DNA from: Leishmania donovani
Lineage: Eukaryota > Euglenozoa > Kinetoplastea > Trypanosomatida > Trypanosomatidae
Direction of reading: 5' to 3'
Length of the DNA stretch: 64,000 nucleotides
Assembly: GCF_000227135.1 (NCBI RefSeq)
Contig: NC_018255.1
Span: forward strand, 1 to 64,000
Below, piece after piece: positions 55,025-64,000 of the stretch. Position 1 is the first letter of the stretch. Each line of letters begins with the position of its first letter. Below the pieces are notes generated by a model. It was given only the letters and a program-made list of their open reading frames with translations, did not search any database and was not told the origin of the DNA. The position numbers and the translations under genes were made by a program.

Positions 55025-58000
55025 GCTGCGCGCATGGTAGCGCCGCTCATTCCAACGCTTATTTTGCCTTTTGCTATGCGGAGTGTGACGCTCTGCCCAC
55101 CGTCAGTCATAGTAAAGCTGCGTTGTGGCGATACCTGCGTCATTTCTGAGACACTGTCGTGCCCCCTTTCCACCGTACCTCCCGATTGGTACGGCTGCTT
55201 CTTGTCATCACCTCGTTTCTCACGTTGTTTCAAGCGTGGACTAGGCGGCCCGCCCCCTGCCCCTCCCCTTGCACTTCTGCCCGTCAGAGCACGGTGCTTT
55301 TCCTTGCACCGCCAGCTCTGTGACGGGTGCCGTTCTTGACGGTGTCTACAATATTGGTGGCGTTAGTTTGCCGTGCTTGTGATCCTTCCTCTGTTCTTTT
55401 CACGTTTTCTTTTCTTTCGCTGGCTCTCTGTGAGACTTTCTTGTAAGCCTTTTCCCTTTACATGATGTGTGCTCGTGTTTGTGTCGGGAAGAGGTCAAAC
55501 GCGGCTCCCCACGCCTCCTTCCCCTCTTTTGTTTTTCGTTTTCTGTTTTTGCTTCTGCCTCTTGCTCTGAGGTTCGGCTGTGGTTTCGTGGCGATGTATC
55601 TCAAGGCCCTGCCTTCTTCCTCTCTCTGCATACCCTTTCCCTTTCTCCCTTGTGCCTTGGTTGTTAGAGGAGGCGTCCATGCGCGTCCACGTGCATGGGT
55701 GTGTGCATGCGTATGTGTGCGTGTGCGCTTGCACTTGCAGCAGTGGTAGTATCGAATGGTCGGTGAAAGAGGCGAAGAGGAAAGAGTAGGTGGCCCTAGA
55801 AAGAGAGGCGCTCTTGCTCAGTCGAGTAGGGGCTTAGCGCTGCGCGCGTCTTCCAATTGGCGGTAGAAAGCTCCCTCTTTCATTGGCTATTATCAGTGAT
55901 CTATTGCTTTTTTTTCTGGTTTCTTCAAGACCCCGCTGTTCCTCCTCCGCCTCGTTCATTTGCCCTTCTTGTCGCTGCGTCTTTCGCACGTCTCCCTCAT
56001 TCACGAATGAGCCTTTTTTTTCACCTATGCTCATGCTCCCTCTTTTTCTCTTGCTGTTGTCGTTTCTGCTTGGGTGTGGCTTTCTGTGCGGAGTGTCTTC
56101 TTTCACCTCTTCTGTTTCTCCACTCTGCCTCCATCTCCCTCTGTGCGTGTGCGTGCATATGTGTGTGGCGGTCTCACTCCCCATTCCACCGAACCCCACT
56201 CCCTCTCCCCTTCCTCTTTTCGCCGCGTTCTTTTCTTTGTTTCTCCTTTCTTGTAGCTGGCCTGTAACGTGTGGCACGTCGCTTTCCCACCGCTTTCGCG
56301 CTCATGCGTGCGCGACATTACGGAAGACGAGCGCTCTATTCATTCGTCTATTTCACGTTCATGCGTCCTCTCTTCTTCTGACATGCTTTCCTTTCTTCCT
56401 TTTCTGTAATTTTCAGAGATTGTTTGCGGGGGCTGTGTTTTGTCGACTGCTGTACTGTGCGCTCAACCCACGCCGGTAGGGTGATCTCTGTTGGCTGCTG
56501 GGTGATTATGCGAAGACACGAAGTGTGTCGGCACACCGTGGCGTTACTGCAGCGCGTTAACGCGCGTTTTGTTTATTAGTTTTCTCTCCTCTTTCACCTC
56601 CACCGATTTAGCAATAACCAAGTGCTTAGGCGAAAGGGTCAGTGCGCGAAATGGCGAGAGGAGAGGCGGCGGAAGGGGGATGGAGTGAAGTCTGCGCACA
56701 GAGGGGAGTGACCCCCAGCTCCCGCACATACGCACGCGGGCACCCGGGTGGCGACCTTTCGTGTCGGCTGCCGGTGGTAAAACGCGTTTTGCTCTTCTGT
56801 GTCCTCCACCGGTTTGCCGCGGCGAGCGTCCAAGAAGACGCTGGGAGGGATGCGAAAGTGCTTGAAAGGCAGCCAGCCTCGCTTCATCACCCCCGGACCG
56901 CGTAGAAAAAAACGCCCATCATGCTATTAAATAAGTGGGCAAAATCGATTGTGCCCATGGTTGGCGCTACACTCTCAGGTCACGAAACGTGTGTTGTTCA
57001 GATCTACCATTACCTTGCTACGCTAGACTCTCCGCTGCTGCGAGCAACAAGAAAGGGATAGAAAGCAGGCGGGGAGCCAGACAGGCCACGACGCGAGAGC
57101 ATATGCACACCGAAGAGCCAAAAAAAAAAGACGAACGTCCTGTGAAGCGATGCGTGCCGCACATACACCGGGTAGGGAGCATGAGGGATAACGACAGCTG
57201 AGTATTACATAAAAGCGAAGAAGAAAAGGAACATGAAGAGCCCTGAGTGCAGGATGGGAGCACGTGTGGCGTTGTGCACAAAAGAGCATTCGCCGCAACC
57301 CTCATCTATGCCCGCTCGTTTCTCTTCCTTCGCTTATTCCTCTCTCATGCTTCTCTATTCTCCACCGCCACCGATGCACCCTTGCGCTTTCACTTTTTCG
57401 TCTCTGTTTGCTTTTTTGTTTTGTGTTGTCGGAGGGGGCGTACCCCCTGTGCTTTCGTTTGCATGTTTTCCTTGTGTCGTGTGGACGCCCGCACGGCGAA
57501 GCGAGTGAGTGGAGACAAAAAAAAAAAAAACTCATCAGTCGGATGAGGAGAGCGGAGCCGGAGTAACACAGGAGCCGAGGACACACACGATATATGGTTC
57601 TAGATACAGGGACACGCGGAAAGGACCCCCCCCCCAAAAAAAAAAAGAAACATTCCGCGCCGTAGCTCCTGGTATTAATCTGCTTCACACAGAGCTGTAG
57701 GCTTGTGCGCATGCGCAGCGTGGAGGCTTTCCTTCACTAGAGGAGCTTATGCGCCTCCGTTTATTTTTCTTCTGTTTGCTTGTATCGTTTTCGAGCCTAT
57801 CTTTGGCTGCGTCTCTCCCTCCCGCTCCCTTCTTCTCTGTGGTGTCGGCGAGGGCACATCCCTTTCGTCTCACTGCCCATCAGACCTCATCTCCCCATTC
57901 CTCCTCCTCTCTCTCGCCTACTCCAATCGCACGGCCCTGCACTGCAATGCCAGAAATCAGAAAAGCGAAAAGTAAGCAAGGAGAGAGGCATTTGCTTTTC

Positions 58001-58150
58001 AGTAGTCACACACGCACACGCACACACACACGTTGTTCGTTTTCAGGGCTCTCTCTGCGCTTGCGAGTGTGAGTGTGTGTGTGTGTGTGTGCATGCGTAT
58101 GCATTTGTGAGCGTGTGTCTCTGTAAAGCACCACTGCGCGAGGTTACCGC
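55025..58150. other. Gene-poor stretch, first part
   Basis: No intact gene is seen in about 3.1 kb. Strong pyrimidine blocks are at 55380-55440, 55500-55660 and 55890-56260. Homopolymers include 14 A at about 57517-57530 and a run of about 10 C directly followed by 11 A at about 57626-57646. A CA-rich tract (about 58009-58032) is followed by a GT-rich tract (about 58067-58091). The GC-rich, less pyrimidine-biased part at 56640-56905 is open on both strands but recognisable on neither. Confidence 0.4.
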
Positions 58151-59377
58151 ATGTCGCTGAACTCGGAAACGGAGCTCGCGAGGGTATTGCCAGACAACGC
58201 GCAACACGAATAACCTCGTTCGCGTAGAGGAGGCTGGCGGTGCCGTGTCGAGGTGGAGGCAGGGCCGTGCGTGCGCGGAGCCGTAGGGGGTGCAAGCCAT
58301 TGGACGGAAACGTTCTCCTTTCAACCGCCCTTTGTGTCTTTGCGCAAACAATACCTGCGCGGCAAGGCGGTGCGGCCCTGTCGTCGCCGCCGGAGCCGTT
58401 GCCTGCAAGCGGGCTTTCAAAACAAAGAATGCATCTTCGTGGTTTTTCGAATGGACGCCCTCTCACCAGTTTGCAATGATGCCGAGCAGCGACGATGTGG
58501 GGACAGAGAAAGCCGGCATGAAGCGCATTCGTACTAAAAAAAGCAACTCGGCGGGAAGGCTGTGATTGGCAAGAAGACATTCCACGAGCAGGTGCACTCG
58601 GGTTTTGGCAGGTGTGGCAAAGCCAGTCTTTGTGGCAACAGAGAAACAGGGCTGCAGGAATCCACAGCGATTAGGGAATGCACGACCCTGTGCCGTCTGA
58701 GACAGACACCAGGATGCCCTCTCCGTAAGCCATAGCGCATCAGGCGATACGGTTGAGGACGTGACTCTTTAGCCAACGGGAAGAGGAAAAAAGACAGCGC
58801 AGCTCCGAAAAGGCTTCATTTCTCATGCGAAGTTCCACATACTCACCCCAGTCGACAGGTTGGCTGCGGCGTGCGCCATCTTCACGGACGATGCCGAATA
58901 GTCCGCGATGAAACTTGCTGTGGTGACAGGCAGTGCTCCAGCCGCTGAGCAGCCCGTCAGCCACAACTGCGTCTTCGTGCGACGCCTGTACGGCAAGTGC
59001 CCGGCAAAGTACCGTGCAAGCATCGTACGACGGGAATATCCGCTTTTTCCGAGAGGGTTACTTGATCAGTTGCGCTACCCAACACCACGAGGCGGCGGCA
59101 CCAAACATGACCGGCGGCCACGACCCGCAAGGAGAGACGTTTACGCGTCAAACATCACAGCTCTTTCGCACTAGGAGCACACCACCCATGCTCGGGGGCG
59201 GCCTCGCCGCCCTCTACGGGAGCAGACACAGTTGTCATGGGGCAAGAAATGGCTCAGATCAAGAGGAACATGAAAGGGGTTACGAGGCGCTTGTGCCACC
59301 ACAGAGGTCCACCGCGAGGACAGCAACGACGGCAGTCCAAGCGAAACCGGGCAGACCGCGATGGAGAACAACGCTAG
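58151..59377 (+). pseudogene. Probable decayed gene, scattered over frames
   Basis: This stretch lacks UTR-like pyrimidine tracts and has several protein-like + strand pieces in different frames. They are: an ATG with MSLNSETELARVLPDNAQHE to a TAA at 58211; a frame to about 58565 containing FAMMPSSDDVGTEKAGMKR; a shifted frame open 58538-58732 containing GGKAVIGKKTFHEQVHSG; and, later, a piece around 59225-59377 with VVMGQEMAQIKRNMKGVTRR. No ATG frame covers them all. They look like the remains of one or two genes broken by frameshifts and stops. The minus strand is also open in places (57999-58580, 58740-58964), so the strand is not beyond doubt. Family not recognised. Confidence 0.35.
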
Positions 59378-60413
59378 CGGCAACAGCAGCCTCCTGTTCC
59401 CCCGCGTCGCTCTCCGCGCGTCGATCTGCCGCGGCACCTCGCTGCAAAGTCCGTGTGCTCCATGTCAGAGAGCTGGGTTGCTGAATTTGTGGGTGACAGT
59501 GTCACCCAAATGGGGAGCGCAAGAGAGGGTCACATCACAGAGTGACTGCGAATCCGCGCGAGGCTACGGTGTGTGTGTGTGTGTATACGTGTTCTCAGCC
59601 CAGCAGACAAGGAGGACGGAGAAGCAGAATGACACCTTGAGAACCACAGCGGCTCACACGCAAGGCTGGGTAGCGGTGGCGACTGAGGAAGACACCGCCG
59701 CCTTTGCCCCCGCGCAGGAACCTGGGCGCTGCCGGCGAGGATGAAGGCATGCAGTGCAACCGAGTGTATCTGGCGCCGACTGCGCAGCGCGTATGTAACG
59801 ATGGGACGGGAAAGGACAAGAAGAGCCTGTCTGGTGCACGGCCCGATACCATGGCAGGACGGCTCGTCCCAGACACGACCGGGATGTGGCCGTAGTGCAG
59901 TGGAGTTCGGCGGACTGTGATCGTGTATGCGTGTGCGCTTGCTCACTTGCTCGTGCTAGAGTGGCCACGTCGAAAACGAAAGAAAGTGCTTTTTGCGTCT
60001 CTGGTCTCTTCAATCTCTCTGAACTCGCGGGTGATGTGTGTGTGTGCGCGCTTTCGAGCGGAGGCGCGTTTGACGTGCACTTCTCGGCCCCTATACGCTC
60101 TTCTTCCCCACCTTAATGCCCTTGCCTTCTGAGCAGACGAAGGGCTTATGATAGTCGCGAATGCACCGCACACTCGCCTATACAGAACCGCGTGTGGGCT
60201 CTCCATTCGAGACCGAAGAGCCTCCCTTGCCACGCGTGCAGGACAGACTCGAACAGCGGTATGAAAAGCGGGCGCCGGTATCCACCCCAAATTTGCTGCT
60301 TTTTCTTTCGCATCATCATTAGAGCACTCGCACCGCTCCCCCCACATACTACAGGTCACGACAAGCGTGCGCGCCCTTTCATCTGACCGCGCTCCGTCGT
60401 CGAGAGAGGTAGA
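59378..60413. other. Spacer before the PLP enzyme gene
   Basis: No gene is seen. A 17-base perfect hairpin-like palindrome (GGGTGACAGTGTCACCC) lies at 59491-59507 and a GT microsatellite at about 59568-59584. The T-rich stretch at about 60297-60309 and the pyrimidine-rich one after 60335 may guide splicing of the next gene. Confidence 0.4.
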
Positions 60414-62273
60414 ATGCCGTTCGAGCCGGTGCCAAAGAGTAAGCGAAGCTGTTCCCCCATTCGGTGGAACTCCATTCGCCTGCCGGCGAACTTGCAGGCC
60501 CTGCTCGCGGCGAGCAAGGAACGCACATTTGCTGCGAATGTGTCCATCTTCGAGGGATTTGGCTCCTTTCACTCCGAAAATGTTGAAGACCTCATCGCGG
60601 CGGACGAGGCAACCTACAAGCCCCCTGCGCATTTTCCGGCATTTGCGAAGCGTATTCTCTCCAAGTCGGAGATTGCCCGCGCTCTGATGGCGCCTCCGGA
60701 AAACGCGGCTCACTCGACGTTGCCTAGTGGGAGCCCCACCCGAAAGCGAAGCCGCTGCGAAGCGATGCATTGCGGCGGTGCCGTTTCCTCGGTCGCACTC
60801 CGCAAGAGCCGAGTGGAGACGGCGCCGGAAGCCAACGCGCTTTCGGGGGCGGGCCACAACAACACGGACGACGTTACCGATGGCGATAGTGATCTGTGTA
60901 GTGATGAAAGCTGCTTCTCCTCCTTCTCTGTCGTCGGTGCGTGGAGCGCGTCTGCGAAGTGCCAGATACGCGAGATGGCCAACCAAGCAGTGGAGCCCTG
61001 CGAGCTGGGCAACGCTTTCCGTTCTGAGCACTTCAATATCACCCCTGCTATGGTGCTTATCAATCACGGCGCGTTTGGCGGCACCTTGGTCGGTGCTATG
61101 CTGATCAAGTGGCTCTACGAGGAGCACATGGAGGCGGAAGTGGTGCGGTTTGTGGATCGGGAGCTGCTCCCACTGATCGTATACAGCATCCGCGCTCTGA
61201 GCCGCTTCCTGCACGCCGATCCACGACAGGTGGTGCTGCTGCCAAACGCCACTTTCGGCCTCAACTGCGCCATGCGCATGATTGTCAAGGATGACGTGGT
61301 CGCTTTTTTTGACACGGAGTACTTGGCGGTGTACAAGATGATGTGGCTTCGCTGTGAGGAGGTCGGCGCTTCCCTGCATGAGATCTGTCTGAACAGGTTT
61401 TTGCATGACCCGGAGGTGATGGGCGACAACACCGCTCTAACGGCGGAGATCTGCCGCCAGCTACCCGCCAACTGTACGACAGTTGTACTGGACTACGTGA
61501 CGTCCACAAGTGCGCTCTGCTTCCCCGTCTTTACGCACATCATTCCAGCTCTGAGGCAACGTGGCGTGCGCAAGATCATTGTCGACGGCGCTCACGCGCC
61601 GTTGCAGGTTGAGCTGGACTTCAAGGCACTGCCGCCCGAGTCGCAGCCCTCCGTCTTTGTAGGCAACTTGCACAAGTGGTTCTCCTCGCCCAAGTCAGCG
61701 GGCTTCTTCTGGGTACGGTCGGATGACGTGGCGAAGATGCACAGCGTGGTGCTCTCGCACGGAGCCGGAGAGGGCCTCCTCTCGGAGTTTATCTGGGACG
61801 GCACACGTGACTACGGCACCTACCTATCGATTCCCGCGATTGTGGAGTTCTGGGAAAATCAGGGGCACGACCGGGTGCGGGACTACTGCTCTCACCTCTT
61901 GTCATCTGCCGCAGACATGCTCACTATCGCTTTTCACTCACGCAGGGTCGCTCGCCACGCTCCCTTCATGTCGCTGGTGGAGCTACCTGAGAAGCTGCAG
62001 GACAGCCTCATCACAGCAACATACATCCAAGACAGCCTCCATGACATCGCCCGAGTCGAGGTGCCAGTTAAACGGATCGAGGGCCGCTACTACCTACGCA
62101 TCAGCGCCTTTGTTTACAACACCCCTGATGAGTACATCTACCTGCGCGAGGCGGTCTTGTCCGTCGCCGACAAGTGGGTGCAGTCTCCACAACGCAAGCA
62201 TCTGTATGCGCAACGGCTCTCTTCTCACGCGGCCGCCACCGCCACGAATGACCAGCTCGCTGCTGTGCCGTGA
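60414..62273 (+). CDS. Class V PLP-dependent enzyme with long N-terminal extension
   Basis: This protein has 619 residues. Residues about 205-600 are a class V aminotransferase-fold enzyme closest in style to the isopenicillin-N-epimerase-like and cysteine-desulfurase-like groups. Features are NHGAFGG near 224, NATFGLNCAMR near 282, the PLP Asp391 and His394 in VDGAHAPLQ, and the Schiff-base Lys421 in GNLHKWFSSPKSAGFFWV, then a WDGTRDYG segment near 462. All essential cofactor residues appear present. The first 200 residues are unusual: a basic start, then a globular-looking part (about 35-100) with KPPAHFPAFAKRILS, then a Ser/Arg-rich linker and an acidic stretch (about 150-180). No clear mitochondrial presequence. 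The reaction (cysteine desulfurase, epimerase, selenocysteine lyase or other) cannot be assigned from sequence alone. Confidence 0.85.
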   Translation: MPFEPVPKSKRSCSPIRWNSIRLPANLQALLAASKERTFAANVSIFEGFGSFHSENVEDLIAADEATYKPPAHFPAFAKRILSKSEIARALMAPPENAAHSTLPSGSPTRKRSRCEAMHCGGAVSSVALRKSRVETAPEANALSGAGHNNTDDVTDGDSDLCSDESCFSSFSVVGAWSASAKCQIREMANQAVEPCELGNAFRSEHFNITPAMVLINHGAFGGTLVGAMLIKWLYEEHMEAEVVRFVDRELLPLIVYSIRALSRFLHADPRQVVLLPNATFGLNCAMRMIVKDDVVAFFDTEYLAVYKMMWLRCEEVGASLHEICLNRFLHDPEVMGDNTALTAEICRQLPANCTTVVLDYVTSTSALCFPVFTHIIPALRQRGVRKIIVDGAHAPLQVELDFKALPPESQPSVFVGNLHKWFSSPKSAGFFWVRSDDVAKMHSVVLSHGAGEGLLSEFIWDGTRDYGTYLSIPAIVEFWENQGHDRVRDYCSHLLSSAADMLTIAFHSRRVARHAPFMSLVELPEKLQDSLITATYIQDSLHDIARVEVPVKRIEGRYYLRISAFVYNTPDEYIYLREAVLSVADKWVQSPQRKHLYAQRLSSHAAATATNDQLAAVP

Positions 62274-63808
62274 AACGGGTCCGTTCGTTGTCAAGGTGTC
62301 TGCGAAGTCCTTGGCCTGGTCCCCTCTACCACGCGCAACAAGGCGTCCTACTTAGCGTAGGCCATCCTACCGTGACACACAGAACAAGGAAGCGATGGAC
62401 ACGGTTTGTGAGCCACCACGCGTCCGACTGCTGCAGGGTCGATGCGCCGGTTCATTGTCCGCCTCTACGCAGCGAAGCAGCAGCCTGTTCTCGCCACCTC
62501 GCCCTTCTTTTCTTGACTGTAGAACCGTTGCCGTGGGCTGAAGCGGGGGGGGAGCCGGTGACGGCGTTGTTTTCGAAGCCGTGCGGAGGCGGTGGGCGTC
62601 GTTATCCTCAACAGATGTCCTGTCGCTGAGGAGTGGTTCTGCCCTTTTGTTGACGTTTGTGTCTGTCCGCCGGCGTGTGTCTGGGTATGTGTGTTTGCCT
62701 ACCACACCGACTCCTTCTATGTTCCTTCTTCTGCTCTGCCGTTCCCCCGTCTCCCGTCTTCTTCTGCGCGACTGCGAAGGCTGAGAGTGAGCAGATGGGC
62801 ACCGCTCGGTCTGGCACGTATTTCTCTATTCTCTTTTTTTAGCCAATCTGTGCTCTAGTACTCTTTAGTGTCTCGCTGCCTCTCTCCCTGCGTGAGCCAC
62901 CGGCAGGAGTGCAAGTGACGGGGACGTGGTTGCCTGCTGCATATCGTCGTCGCCCGCCTGGCACGACTTCTCCGTGCTCGTATTGACGTCATGTTGCAGT
63001 ATCACATCATTCTCCCTCTACCCCCGTGCGCCTGCACCAGTGTATGTGCGCGTGCGCGTCTCACAGGCGCCCACCCGTGCACTCCAAATCGAAAAGGGAG
63101 GCGCGTGCGTGTGAAAACGAGGATTGTGTGCCTCTCTGAGTGAAGGCGGACAGTGAGATGGGAGGGTTGAGGGAGACTTCCGAATCCTTGAGCGCTCGTT
63201 GGCAGTGATGAGGGGCCGTGCTTTCCTATGCGAGAGGGCTAGAATGTTTCCTTGTGTTGTTTCGTCCTGTTGCATCACTGACACGACACACGCCAGTCAG
63301 GAGTGGAGGCTTTTACAAGATATGCACATCTTAATGCATTCGCACGAGCAGAAACGCACACACGCAAGCACGCGATGCCACGTTGTGCGGTGCTGTGACA
63401 AGATGCACATGTAAGTGGACACCTCCGCTCCAGATTGAAAATTGCGCAGGCCAAGTGCTCTGTGACAACCCACAAGCTCGGACGCCACTGAAAGACCAAG
63501 ATGCTGGAGGGAGCACGTGCTCATTCGTGCCTCTGGTCGGCTTCTTCCGGCCGTCCTTTTCTTTCCTCATTCCTGTTTCCGCCGCTCACCCTTCTGTTCT
63601 CGAAGCCCCACCAGCGCGCTCCCACCCACCGCTCAGCCTCCCTCTTCTGTACTGCGCTCGCGCTTGTCACGTGTGTGTTCTTCTCCCCGACGTATCGGTG
63701 CGTTGTCTCTTTCCCTCAACGCCTTTTTCGCCCACATGCTCACTCCTAAAAGGAGAGCCCGCCTTGTCCGCGCATGCGCGCGCCCATCCCGGTGAGAGGT
63801 GAAGGCAG
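62274..63808. other. Intergenic spacer
   Basis: No gene is supported. Pyrimidine-rich stretches at about 62822-62842, 63540-63610 and 63690-63760 are present; the last two are well placed as splice signals for a gene starting at 63809. Confidence 0.4.
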
Positions 63809-64000
63809 ATGGCGTTGCGGGGACGGCGCACGAGAAGAGACAGAGAGAAGGCGATTGATCAGGTGTGTGGGGGAGGGGGGACGGAGGGCGGTAGGCGCTC
63901 TTCTTCAGGTACGGAGAACACGATCTACAGCGCCTTATGCGAGGTCACGCGGAGGGTTGTTGAGAAAGGAGCGACGGCGGTGGAAAGCGGCAGCCCAGCC
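63809..64000 (+). CDS. Possible start of a gene, cut by the window end
   Basis: An ATG at 63809 opens a frame that stays open for 64 codons to the last base. It begins MALRGRRTRRDREKAIDQV, then a Gly-rich stretch and a helical-looking segment with charged residues. It lies downstream of strong pyrimidine tracts at the right distance for trans-splicing and fits the direction of all other genes. Length is too short for a family call, and chance openness is possible in GC-rich DNA. Confidence 0.4.
   Translation, partial: MALRGRRTRRDREKAIDQVCGGGGTEGGRRSSSGTENTIYSALCEVTRRVVEKGATAVESGSPA

Noticed and set aside
59491..59507. Perfect 17-base palindrome that could form a hairpin
   Set aside because: It is too short to assign a role; there is no terminator logic in a trypanosomatid transcription unit and no repeated copy was seen.
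1..64000. tRNA, rRNA, snoRNA clusters, CRISPR arrays, bacterial-type operons
   Set aside because: No cloverleaf-like A/B boxes, rRNA stretches or spaced direct repeats were noticed on reading. The DNA is clearly eukaryotic, so CRISPR and ribosome binding sites do not apply. A tRNAscan run would settle the tRNA question.

Overview
The window is the end of a chromosome from a Leishmania-type trypanosomatid (Leishmaniinae). It opens with CCCTAA telomere repeats. Every convincing gene lies on the + strand, as one unbroken polycistronic unit reading inward from the telomere. Coding regions are GC-rich and intronless. The spacers are full of polypyrimidine tracts followed by AG, the signature of spliced-leader trans-splicing. 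The gene order (an ORC1/CDC6 protein, later a globin-linked adenylate cyclase, then proteasome beta-3) is what I recall for the left end of L. major chromosome 28. I could not check this against a database.

Layout. 1-166: telomere repeats around a subtelomeric repeat unit. 167-3104: subtelomere with only weak coding relics. 3105-18030: methyltransferase-like protein, NTF2-like small protein, ORC1/CDC6, helical-repeat protein, DRC2 of the axonemal nexin-dynein regulatory complex, FIST-domain protein, and an unrecognised protein. 18031-24219: a 2062-residue ankyrin/IQ/four-repeat channel-like protein. 24220-27126: a spacer with a probable pseudogene. 27127-34797: tandem-globin adenylate cyclase (HemAC type), small one-helix protein, proteasome beta-3, RPB9, four-helix membrane protein. 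35610-39995: a fusion of an EEP phosphodiesterase (sphingomyelinase-like), an acyl-CoA-synthetase-like module and a complete type II pantothenate kinase. 42021-50973: MFSD1-like transporter, RRM protein, LRR plus dual-specificity phosphatase, Mpv17-like protein. 53092-55024: Ser/Pro-rich protein with an apparent frameshift near its end. 55025-60413: about 5.4 kb with no intact gene but decayed reading frames. 60414-62273: class V PLP enzyme. A possible new gene begins at 63809 and runs off the window.

The genes do not form one pathway. As usual in trypanosomatids, nuclear replication, flagellar, mitochondrial, transcription, proteolysis and membrane genes share one transcription unit, and individual control would be post-transcriptional. 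The best candidates for undescribed biology are the EEP/acyl-CoA-synthetase-like/pantothenate kinase fusion and the ankyrin-IQ channel. After them come the second globin domain of the cyclase, the terminal frameshift at 54.86 kb, and the two gene-loss scars (25.2-25.8 and 58.1-59.4 kb).
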